IMG/VR virus record: IMGVR_UViG_3300032217_000478
Location: 1-36,966 of that record
Origin: a virus
Reading direction: 5' to 3' (one strand)
DNA: 36,966 nt
Positions 20,853 to 29,430 of this stretch are shown in pieces. The first letter of the stretch is position 1. The number at the start of each line of letters is the position of its first letter. A program made the position numbers and the translations under genes. The notes below the pieces were generated by a model. It did no database searches, was not told the DNA's origin, and saw only the letters and a list, made by a program, of their open reading frames with translations.

Positions 20853-23800
20853 ATGGAAATTGATGAAAGCCTTCTTCCTCAGTATAACTCTGCTGTTTAC
20901 GGAGAACTACAAAACTACCTTGGTGAAGTAGCTACAATTTCTCCACTAACTGGAGGCCCAGATAGTCAGGGTGGAGCATCAGATCCAGAGACATATCTCA
21001 AGCCAGTAGTTACTAAGGAAGACTTCCTAGCTAGAGGATTAATCAACGAGGATGGTAGCCTTACTGATTCTGGTAAGAGATTTGATGATCTAGGTGCGGC
21101 TGGGGTGATTGATAACAATGGTATGCTTACGGAAAAGGGTAAGGCATATAAATTATCGAAGGATGAACTGATAAAGCCAGATAACCTTGAAGCATTTAAG
21201 ATCGTGAGTAAGGATAAGGTGTTCCAACAACCAGACATTCCACTTACAGATCATGTAGCTGGAGCACTAGGTGGATTATGGGATGCCGCAAAGGGTGCGT
21301 TTGAACTAATTCCAACTATTAGCCCAGTATATAACGCATATCTAGCCGCAACTGGATCTCAGGACGAACTTGAAAACAAGATCAATGAGGACAAGGTAAA
21401 GATCGATGCATTCACTACATCTGGAACTAAGGCAATCATGCATTCTGCGGCATTTGCCAAGAAGGCGGGTGACTTGTTTATGAATACTGGTGGAAAGATT
21501 GATAGTGCTCAGAACTATGTAGTTTCAAGTCTACTTCCAGATAGCTGGAAAACTCCAGAGATGATTGATGCCGCAAAACTTTCTGATCAGATTGTTGAGC
21601 AAAGGTACTGGCAGTCTAAGCAACAGAACGAGGCTATCAATCATGTTATCCAAGGATACAATAATGCTAAACTAGAAAACGATATAGGTATTGCGACTAA
21701 TCTAGTCCAGAATGCTGAGAATGCTAAGGTAGCATTGCCAGAAGAAAGAGTTCAGGAGATTCAGCAGAATGTAGGATCATTCGCATCAATGGCACTCGAT
21801 CCCCTAATGTATATCCCATTTGGAAAGGCTTTCGAGGCTGGAAGAGTTGCAGAGACTGCATATACTGGTGAAAGAGCAGCAGGTAAACTAGCGGAGCAAA
21901 TTGCGAAGAAGTCAAATGCCGAACTAGCACTAGCTACGCATGAACCAGTATTAATCGCATCTCAGGATGCCGCTAATCTAGCATTAAAGAAGGCAGATAA
22001 TTTCTCATCAATCGGAGACATTCAAAGGGCTACAACAATTCGTAATTTTGCAAATAAGATGCAAAGCCGTGCGGATGCATTAAAGCCACTCGTAGAGCAA
22101 GCTGGAGTAGACATTCAAAAATCTACTCGTAACATTGAGCGTCTGTCACAATTTACTGATGCACCAGCAGTACTTGAGACAATGTCTGAAGTTGGGAGAA
22201 AGTCGGCTAGTGCAATTGCAGAGGGTATTGGTAAGGCTACTGAGAAGATCGGTACTGGTCTTGAGAAGATTGATAGTGGAATCTCTGGATTCATCAGTGA
22301 TACTGGAGTTGATCAGGCTAAGAAGGCACTTAATATCATTGGAATGGCGAAGACTGGTGCTCTATTTAGCGGAGTCCCATTATTACAAGGTGCTGTTGCG
22401 GTCATCTCATCAGGCCCACTACTTAAGTCTATTGGTAACTTCAGCAGAGTCATGGGCAAGGAGGCACTTGAAAAGATTGGTGCTGTACCATTCTGGCAAC
22501 GAGTTGCTCGTAATGAGACCATTGGGCCTATGGGCAAGGCACTATCACATTTCTTTGACTCAGCAACTACGGCTGGAATGTTTACTGGAAAGATCGCTAC
22601 CGATATGGCAAAGGGAACCGCTCACGCCATTCCAATGATGACTGGATTTGGTTTCGTGGAAAATGAGGGTAAGGTTGATCCTAATATGCTCAAGGGAGCA
22701 CTGGCAGGATCTATTGCATTCGGTGGCGTAGGTAGGGCACTGGGTGGTATGATGATCGGATCTAAGCGTGACATTCGCGTGAGTCAACTTGGTGATGAGA
22801 TGAACTTCAGGAAGCGTATTGAAGATCCAGAGCAACTATCACGATTCACAAATCTACCTGCTGGTATTAGGCGTTCAATTGGAACCTACTCTGCCGCATT
22901 CCCAGAACTGAAGTGGGACTTCAAAAAGGAAGGTGGATCATATCACTATGACAATGGAGTCACTAGTAATGTCAGCATCAATGTAAATAGTACTAACCCA
23001 CTCAAGGCACTAGTAGCCCACGAGGTTAACCACGCATTGCTCATTAAGAATGGCATGGAGGAGTCCGTAGCCTCGTTACTAGTTGGAGATGGCATTCAGA
23101 ATGGAGGAGTGCTCAGGGCATTGGATGGAACACTTGATAAGTCATTTGAGAAGTTCAAAGCAGAGTACCACGCACGAATGGAGCGTCAGGCTAGGTCAAA
23201 CAATGAGATCTACAATCCAATCGATGACCGCAAGATGGCAATCGAGTATTTCGTAGATTCAAAAGCAAATCGTATGTTGGATCTCGCCCAGACTGGTCAA
23301 CTTGGAAGGATTGCTGGAAAGTCAAAGATGAATGCCGTCTTGGATTCGGTTATCAGCTCAACCCCGATCATTAAGGATCTCCACATGAAGATGGGTGGAA
23401 CCTATGAGGCTAATGGCAGGATGGTAGAAGGTACTGGACTCGCCACTCTGATTGAAACCCCGCAGGGCAAGAAGCTATTCAACGAGATGCTACAAGACTC
23501 CGCTGGGTGGAGGCGTTCAAACAAACTAAGGGAATACAAGAAGGATTCTGGGTCTACTATCTTGCTCGATCCTAATGACCCAATGCACAAGTTGCTTGTG
23601 AGTGACTACGAGACTGATGCCAATGGAGTTATGATCCTTGATAAGAACAAGCAACCGATCCCAATTAGTCGGGATACGGATCAACGCCGTGAGGCAGGAG
23701 GATGGAAGATTGATGAGATCCAACGAGGACGAGTATCTGCTGGTGAGCAATTAAGGGATGGAGAATTACGCTACAATCCATCGACAAAGTCTTGGGATGG

Positions 23801-26585
23801 TTATTTCCTATCCAATGCGGCTATTGCCAAGCTGGAAGCTACTGGGGTATTTAATCGTCCTCAAATCGAGATGTTGCGTAGTCTGAGCAGGACTGCGGAG
23901 AAGGGTGATGGGTCACGATTCCAAGTGCTCTACAACCCCGCTACAAGCAGGGGACGAGGCGGCAAGGTAAGGTATGCCACAAGGGGAGTAAAGCTCTCTG
24001 AGATCGTTCCTGTGGGCGTTAAAGTTGGTGCTAAGGGACAGATCCTGATTGAGGTGATGGATACCCAGCAACTGGCTGAGAATATCAAGCAGATGGCATC
24101 CAAGTCAAAGGCTCAGAATCTCAATCATACGATCCACACAATCATGAATGACGCTCAGGCGATCATGGACGCTCATGGAAAGAACAAACCATCAGATCCA
24201 TACTTCAAGGATAAGTACGGAGAGAAGTGGGAGGAGTATAAGGGATTTGCCAATGCTGTATTTGGCAAGATGAGTGCGGCTCATGCTGAAAAGAATCCTA
24301 CACTCAATAAGGTCAAACCATCACGCCCAGTCTTCAGGACATATCGTCTCGATCGTACCAATAAGATCACAAGGATGAGTGGAGATGAGATGCCATTCAA
24401 CTATGGCAAGATTGTAGCAAACTACCTTCCTGATGGTAATCCATTGCTTGATAAGAATGGTGAGGTAATCAATATCAGAGAAGAGCAACAGAAGGCATAT
24501 GAGCGTATACAAATGCCAGAAAAAAGTGCGGTCGTCGGAGATTTTAATAAGCCAAATGAATTCTATCGAGTGATCCGAGGAGATAAAGCATTTAATGATA
24601 TCATTGAGAGCGGGGTAGTTAGAACAGATTACAATAGAAAGCCAATATTAACACTAGCTGATGCAGTAAATCCAGCAAATAGACCAACACAATTTCCTTC
24701 ATTTAGCAAAGGAGGAGTTAGCACGGAATACATAAAAGGTGATCCAAATCACTATATCATAACCACTTCTGATCAATCGTTAAGATTGCCTACAAGGGGA
24801 AGACATGACAAGTATTCAACTTATTTCCCTGCTGATAAAAATAGAAAAATCCAAGATGATTTATCTGGAAAGAATGTTGATGTTTACAAGCACGTTGGTG
24901 AGGGAAAATACGATCTTGTTTACTCAAAGGGACAAGAAGTAAAACCACAAGATCAAGGATCAGCATCTAACAATACCAGCTACCTTCCTGAGCCTATTCC
25001 TAAAAACTACCAGTCTAGCAAGGATGAGACATATCTCAGAAGTGTAATTGGGCCTGATGGGGTAGTTGATGCAAATCGTCCATTCAAAAGTACTGAGGCC
25101 CTGCCAACAATTGGTATGCGGCATGATTATCCAGTAGAGGATTTCAAAGTTTTCAAATTCGATAAGCGTGCATCTGTTGTATATGCAAGAAATAAGAATG
25201 GGGCTGAAATTTCATTCAAGTTTGATCCCAAGTTGATGAATGCTCCAGAGTTTAAGGACTTTGATACGGAGTATGATGGCAAGGTTGTGCAGTTAGCTAT
25301 GGCAGATAGGCATGGTGCTACTGATGGAGACATGGGTGGTCACTCGTTCCCTGACCTAAAGGTTAACCAAGAAAATCTGCTCGATGATGGCAAGGGCAAC
25401 AAGTATAAACTAGTATGGGCTAATAACGCATGGGGGCCAGTTGCCAATATGTCATCAAAGGCTCAGAAGTATGGTGCAATTCACTTGCTAACATATAACA
25501 TGGATCAACACGCTCATGATTCCAATACTAGAACTGTTCGTATCTTCTCAAACGAGATCGCTAACTCTGGATTGTCTAAAGCAGATCAGAGTACTATTCT
25601 TATCGTTCAAAATGTCGCACTCAAGAAGTCACTAACTTCCGCAAACAAGTCAGATTTAAGAAATCTAATCAAGGAGCACAATGACTTGAAGAAGCAATTG
25701 GAAGTAGATGATAAGATAGCATCTGGATCTACTCGTTACAAAGGAGTAGAAAAACTCAGCCAATCAGATCGAGATGCATTAATTGATAATATCAATACAG
25801 CTGAATCTGCTGTGAAAGATGAGGAGAAATTCTTGCAGGAATCTCTAGGTGCAAAGGATGCAACTAGGGATGAGATGAAAGTTGATAAGCTGTTCAGAGA
25901 GTATCAAACTAAACGAAGAGCCTATGAAAAAAGTCCAGAATCTGCAAAGAAGAAGCAGGCAATGGATGCGGCTGAGAATGCAATTAGAACATTCCAAAAA
26001 ACAAAGGAGTTCAAAGTAGCTGAAGGGTTGCTCCCATCGAGAGAACTTGATACCTTCTCAAATACTTTCAAGGGAAGAAAGTCATTAATTAAGGCAGTTA
26101 AGTCTGGGCCTCAATCAGCTAAGTGGGGTGGATTTGACGCTGAGAATATTTCACAAAAAATTATGGATCAGATGACTGGTGATAACATGAGCATTGTCGG
26201 TGCAGTTGAACTCTCTAGTGATCCTAATTTCAAGGCAGTATACCTTGGTGAAGATCCAAAAGAAATTGCTAGAATGACTCCTGCGGAACAAGCGGCGGCA
26301 AAACAATTAAAATCAAATCCTGACTTTGTGGCACATGAGGCATATCTCTGGGGTATGCTTGGCCCTGCCGAATCAAAGCATTATTTCAATACAAATCAAA
26401 GATCGGTGCTTGACTCGTTCCCAGACTTTGTTAATGAATACTCGCAATTGCCAGTGAAGGAAGGGAAGAAGAAACTTAACGATCCTGAGAGTAAGGCATC
26501 TGAGTTTAATATTGTTAATACGATTAGAGATCAGTCGAAGATTAAGATTGTATTCAAAAAGAATTCAGACAATGAAAACAAATAA
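20853..26585 (+). CDS. giant polyvalent ejection protein with metallopeptidase and ART-like domains (1910 aa)
   Basis: This is the largest gene, at 1910 residues. An N-terminal helical half contains hydrophobic or glycine-rich segments (about 495-520 and 615-650) that could cross membranes. A zinc-peptidase domain follows with LVAHEVNHALL (His723, Glu724, His727) and a possible third ligand Glu798 in MAIEYFVDSKAN, as in MPTase-type polyvalent proteins. At about 1221-1372 a domain has FYRVIRG (1237-1243), FPSFSKGG (1281-1288) and a Tyr-Lys-His strand, reminiscent of ADP-ribosyltransferase folds. A coiled-coil tail closes it. It is probably ejected with the DNA to modify or protect against host proteins. 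Confidence 0.65.
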   Translation: MEIDESLLPQYNSAVYGELQNYLGEVATISPLTGGPDSQGGASDPETYLKPVVTKEDFLARGLINEDGSLTDSGKRFDDLGAAGVIDNNGMLTEKGKAYKLSKDELIKPDNLEAFKIVSKDKVFQQPDIPLTDHVAGALGGLWDAAKGAFELIPTISPVYNAYLAATGSQDELENKINEDKVKIDAFTTSGTKAIMHSAAFAKKAGDLFMNTGGKIDSAQNYVVSSLLPDSWKTPEMIDAAKLSDQIVEQRYWQSKQQNEAINHVIQGYNNAKLENDIGIATNLVQNAENAKVALPEERVQEIQQNVGSFASMALDPLMYIPFGKAFEAGRVAETAYTGERAAGKLAEQIAKKSNAELALATHEPVLIASQDAANLALKKADNFSSIGDIQRATTIRNFANKMQSRADALKPLVEQAGVDIQKSTRNIERLSQFTDAPAVLETMSEVGRKSASAIAEGIGKATEKIGTGLEKIDSGISGFISDTGVDQAKKALNIIGMAKTGALFSGVPLLQGAVAVISSGPLLKSIGNFSRVMGKEALEKIGAVPFWQRVARNETIGPMGKALSHFFDSATTAGMFTGKIATDMAKGTAHAIPMMTGFGFVENEGKVDPNMLKGALAGSIAFGGVGRALGGMMIGSKRDIRVSQLGDEMNFRKRIEDPEQLSRFTNLPAGIRRSIGTYSAAFPELKWDFKKEGGSYHYDNGVTSNVSINVNSTNPLKALVAHEVNHALLIKNGMEESVASLLVGDGIQNGGVLRALDGTLDKSFEKFKAEYHARMERQARSNNEIYNPIDDRKMAIEYFVDSKANRMLDLAQTGQLGRIAGKSKMNAVLDSVISSTPIIKDLHMKMGGTYEANGRMVEGTGLATLIETPQGKKLFNEMLQDSAGWRRSNKLREYKKDSGSTILLDPNDPMHKLLVSDYETDANGVMILDKNKQPIPISRDTDQRREAGGWKIDEIQRGRVSAGEQLRDGELRYNPSTKSWDGYFLSNAAIAKLEATGVFNRPQIEMLRSLSRTAEKGDGSRFQVLYNPATSRGRGGKVRYATRGVKLSEIVPVGVKVGAKGQILIEVMDTQQLAENIKQMASKSKAQNLNHTIHTIMNDAQAIMDAHGKNKPSDPYFKDKYGEKWEEYKGFANAVFGKMSAAHAEKNPTLNKVKPSRPVFRTYRLDRTNKITRMSGDEMPFNYGKIVANYLPDGNPLLDKNGEVINIREEQQKAYERIQMPEKSAVVGDFNKPNEFYRVIRGDKAFNDIIESGVVRTDYNRKPILTLADAVNPANRPTQFPSFSKGGVSTEYIKGDPNHYIITTSDQSLRLPTRGRHDKYSTYFPADKNRKIQDDLSGKNVDVYKHVGEGKYDLVYSKGQEVKPQDQGSASNNTSYLPEPIPKNYQSSKDETYLRSVIGPDGVVDANRPFKSTEALPTIGMRHDYPVEDFKVFKFDKRASVVYARNKNGAEISFKFDPKLMNAPEFKDFDTEYDGKVVQLAMADRHGATDGDMGGHSFPDLKVNQENLLDDGKGNKYKLVWANNAWGPVANMSSKAQKYGAIHLLTYNMDQHAHDSNTRTVRIFSNEIANSGLSKADQSTILIVQNVALKKSLTSANKSDLRNLIKEHNDLKKQLEVDDKIASGSTRYKGVEKLSQSDRDALIDNINTAESAVKDEEKFLQESLGAKDATRDEMKVDKLFREYQTKRRAYEKSPESAKKKQAMDAAENAIRTFQKTKEFKVAEGLLPSRELDTFSNTFKGRKSLIKAVKSGPQSAKWGGFDAENISQKIMDQMTGDNMSIVGAVELSSDPNFKAVYLGEDPKEIARMTPAEQAAAKQLKSNPDFVAHEAYLWGMLGPAESKHYFNTNQRSVLDSFPDFVNEYSQLPVKEGKKKLNDPESKASEFNIVNTIRDQSKIKIVFKKNSDNENK

Positions 26586-26586
26586 T

Positions 26587-26904
26587 ATGAATAATAGCGA
26601 TATTGAATTAGCTAGGAAATATATTGGAACTATTAGTAATCATAATCCAAAAGTTCCAGATCTATTTGAGAGAATAGGATATAAATTGTATGATAGCGAT
26701 GGTGGGACAATCTTTGTCGTAAAAAAGAACGCTCCAGAAGAAGCTCATGCCTTGGCATCAACTGCGGCTCAGGGAGATCCTGATGCGATTGACGCTATTT
26801 ATGCCGATACGGATGCCGAGGTCGAATCCGAGTACAGGATCAAGCATAGGCCAAAGGCTTCTGGCAACTCCTCAGCAATTGCATCTGCCGCAAAGATGAA
26901 ATAA
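26587..26904 (+). CDS. hypothetical protein before terminase (105 aa)
   Basis: This 105-residue protein starts at ATG 26587 after an AATAAT leader. An in-frame ATG at 26572 inside the previous gene is less likely. The first half is alpha/beta (DIELARKYIGTISN, then ERIGYKLYDSDGGTIFVVKK). The second half is Ala/Asp-rich, and the C-terminal end is basic. No family is recognised. It sits between the ejection and packaging genes. Confidence 0.6.
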   Translation: MNNSDIELARKYIGTISNHNPKVPDLFERIGYKLYDSDGGTIFVVKKNAPEEAHALASTAAQGDPDAIDAIYADTDAEVESEYRIKHRPKASGNSSAIASAAKMK

Positions 26905-26922
26905 TCGAGCAGTATTTTCAAC

Positions 26923-27468
26923 ATGAGCAAACCAGCAATACAGGAGAATCCACCAGACGAGTGGTTCCAAAAGGTCATGGAAAGAGCTAAGTCTCATGGA
27001 GATCCACGGCAGGTCGAATCATTTAACCCATACGGAGCCGCAAAGGCCCTCTGGGGGCTGGCACAGGGCAAGAGCATACTCAGTATCAGTAAGGATACTG
27101 GGATAGATCGTAGCACCATCAGGGGCCTCGCATGGAGGCATGAGGATACACTGGAAACCAAGAGAAAGGAATTCTCCAAAAAGTACGCACTCGCGGCTGA
27201 GGAATACACAGATCTCTTGTTCGCAAAGGCGGAGCAACTCGCGGATGATCCAGATCAGTTAAAGAACATCTCACCTGACCGATTGGCACTCACGATTGGG
27301 ATTATGACCGATAAAGCCACTCAGTTGAGCGGTATGGCAGGTCTAGTCATCGAGCACAGGAAGGGTGCATCAATCGATGATGCCGCGATTATGATTGCTC
27401 AGGCTAAGTCTAGGATTGCTCAGAAGATCAAGTCTGAGGCAGTCGAAGCTGAAATTATCGACGCATGA
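26923..27468 (+). CDS. terS: probable terminase small subunit (181 aa)
   Basis: This 181-residue helical protein has a helix-turn-helix at about residues 45-75 (ALWGLAQGKSILSISKDTGIDRSTIRGLAW in pieces). A long oligomerisation-type helical region follows (KKYALAAEEYTDLLFAKAEQ), then a polar C-terminus. It directly precedes and overlaps the large subunit (ATGA at 27465). Size, HTH and position fit a small terminase that binds the packaging site. A transcription regulator is the alternative. Confidence 0.65.
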   Translation: MSKPAIQENPPDEWFQKVMERAKSHGDPRQVESFNPYGAAKALWGLAQGKSILSISKDTGIDRSTIRGLAWRHEDTLETKRKEFSKKYALAAEEYTDLLFAKAEQLADDPDQLKNISPDRLALTIGIMTDKATQLSGMAGLVIEHRKGASIDDAAIMIAQAKSRIAQKIKSEAVEAEIIDA

Positions 27469-29063
27469 AGTGGAGATCCCACCAGATTCTGACTCCTCCC
27501 ACGGATGAGGAAATCGTACTCATGGAACCAGATGAACTGGTCGAACTCCATAGAATATACCATGAGGCAATCGAGAACGCAGAGAAAGATCCATACCGCT
27601 ATGGATTCAGGCTACCCCACTGGAGTCGGGCCGAGGAACAACTGAATGAAGTTACGGAAATCCTAGCACTCGGTGGGAACCGATCAGGCAAGACTCAGTT
27701 TGGTGCGTACTCTGTAGTTCGGGCGGCAGTCGAGAATGCCAACTCTGAGATCTTCTGCTTTGCACAGACCTCTGAGGTATCTATTCGCCAGCAACAGAAA
27801 GCGGTATACGAGTGGCTACCTGCTGAGTTAAAAACAAAGCAGACAAGTGCTGGTGCATATATTTCATATACTCAGAAGAATGGCTTTACTGACTCATCAC
27901 TGATTCTTCCAAATGGATCTCAGATCATCTTTAAAACTTATGCACAATATACTAATAATCCAACAATCCTAGAGGGTGCTGAGCTTGGATCTCGTAATCC
28001 TATTTGGCATAATATCGGGGTATGGTTGGATGAGTACTTGCTTGGGCCTGAGCTAGTTAACACTCTACGATTCCGCTTGGCTACAAGGGATTCTAAGATG
28101 CTGATTACCTTTACACCTATCAATGGCTGGACTGAGGTAATCAAGGAGTTCCTAGATGGTGCTAAGACGATTGAATCACGCAATGCAGAACTACTCAACG
28201 GAGAACTAGTACCATACGTCCAGCGCAGTAAGAAGCGTAACGCATCCATCCACTATTTCCATTCTCAGGATAATCCATTCGGAGGATATGATCGGATTCG
28301 TGATACCCTAATCGGGAGACCAAAGGAGGAGATTCTTATTCGGGCCTATGGTGTACCAGTGAAGTCTCAGGCTACTAAGTTTCCCAAGTTCAACACTCTG
28401 GTCAACGTCATCGAGCCTGACAAGGTTCCAACAAAGAATGTTACTAGGTATCAAATTATCGATCCAGCAGGTGCTAAAAATTGGTTTATGTGCTGGGTAG
28501 CAGTTGCAGAGTGCGGTACTTACTATGTTTACAGGGAGTGGCCTAGCGTAGATATTGGTGATTGGGCAGAGTGGAAGAGTGGCAAGTGGGTCTCTGGAGA
28601 TGGTGCTAAGGGTCTTGGATATGGCATCAGGGACTACGTTGAACTGATAAATGATTTTGAGGAAGATGAAGAAGTGTTTGACAGATTGATAGATCCAAGG
28701 CTAGGTGCGGCAAGGTATCAGGGCACTGAGAGTGCATCATCCATTATTGAAGACTTAGCAGAAATGGAAATCGTATGCAATCCAGCCGCAGGACTAGAGA
28801 TCGAAGAGGGTCTACAGGCACTAATCAGCAAGATGAGTTACGATACTAGTAAGCCTCTAGACTCAGTGAATCGTCCGCACTTTTACATCTCAAGTGACTG
28901 CCAGAACATCATTCACGCACTGGCGGAATACACTGGTGAGCAAGGACTTAAGGAAGCATGGAAAGACCCAATCGATGTATTGAGGTATGCGGCAGTTTCA
29001 GATTTGGATCATGTTGACTCAAGAAAACTAGAAACAATAACATATCAAAATGGTGGATACTAA
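27465..29063 (+). CDS. terL: terminase large subunit (532 aa)
   Basis: This is a DNA-packaging motor with ATPase and nuclease. Walker A is GGNRSGKT (70-77). Walker B is IGVWLDE with Asp189/Glu190. A coupling-motif-like segment follows (MLITFTPINGW). The RNase H-like nuclease domain carries acidic residues Asp333 in YQIIDPAGAKNW, Asp410 in DRLIDPRLGAARY, and a third near DPIDVLRYAAVSDLD (about 510-520). At 532 residues it is full length. It translocates DNA into the procapsid and cuts concatemers. It is the best marker for placing this phage in a tree. Confidence 0.92.
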   Translation: MKWRSHQILTPPTDEEIVLMEPDELVELHRIYHEAIENAEKDPYRYGFRLPHWSRAEEQLNEVTEILALGGNRSGKTQFGAYSVVRAAVENANSEIFCFAQTSEVSIRQQQKAVYEWLPAELKTKQTSAGAYISYTQKNGFTDSSLILPNGSQIIFKTYAQYTNNPTILEGAELGSRNPIWHNIGVWLDEYLLGPELVNTLRFRLATRDSKMLITFTPINGWTEVIKEFLDGAKTIESRNAELLNGELVPYVQRSKKRNASIHYFHSQDNPFGGYDRIRDTLIGRPKEEILIRAYGVPVKSQATKFPKFNTLVNVIEPDKVPTKNVTRYQIIDPAGAKNWFMCWVAVAECGTYYVYREWPSVDIGDWAEWKSGKWVSGDGAKGLGYGIRDYVELINDFEEDEEVFDRLIDPRLGAARYQGTESASSIIEDLAEMEIVCNPAAGLEIEEGLQALISKMSYDTSKPLDSVNRPHFYISSDCQNIIHALAEYTGEQGLKEAWKDPIDVLRYAAVSDLDHVDSRKLETITYQNGGY

Positions 29064-29430
29064 AGAACACAAGCAGTCGGATATCGCAAAGAAGTTCAAC
29101 TTGAACGCAGTCGATATTAAAGCATTTCGGGACAAGCATCTAGTACACGATACTGACTGGGAGAAGGTCGGCACTACTATTATGTGGACGGATAGGGCAT
29201 TGTGGCTCCTGAAGAATTCAATCGAGCGTCCAGTCCCAGAGAATATCCAAGTTGAGGATGTATTTGTAATTTCACCTGCGGCAAATCCTAGGTTCGTGTA
29301 TGGAATCCTAAATGGTCTTAAGATCGTTATTGAGTGTAGTCCAAGAGATTCCGCAAGACTTGTTAAGAAGAATATTAAAGTTGATGTTCGTGTTGAGAAC
29401 GGAGAAACTTATTACAGCTATAAAAAATGA
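29050..29430 (+). CDS. hypothetical HTH-like protein between terminase and portal (126 aa)
   Basis: This 126-residue protein has an N-terminal helix-turn-helix-like region (KQSDIAKKFNLNAVDIKAFRD, then VGTTIMWTDRALWLLKN). A beta-rich C-terminal domain follows (IQVEDVFVISPAANPRFVYG, KIVIECSPRDSARLVKKNI, KVDVRVENGETYYSY). It overlaps terL by 14 bases and the portal by ATGA. No family is recognised. DNA binding is possible, and placement hints at packaging or head assembly. Confidence 0.6.
   Translation: MVDTKEHKQSDIAKKFNLNAVDIKAFRDKHLVHDTDWEKVGTTIMWTDRALWLLKNSIERPVPENIQVEDVFVISPAANPRFVYGILNGLKIVIECSPRDSARLVKKNIKVDVRVENGETYYSYKK

Noticed and set aside
22135-22638. Long alternative-frame ORF inside the giant ejection gene (167 codons)
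   Set aside because: It is Leu/Arg/Ser-rich, lies wholly inside a well-supported gene and has no start context. It is a frame shadow.
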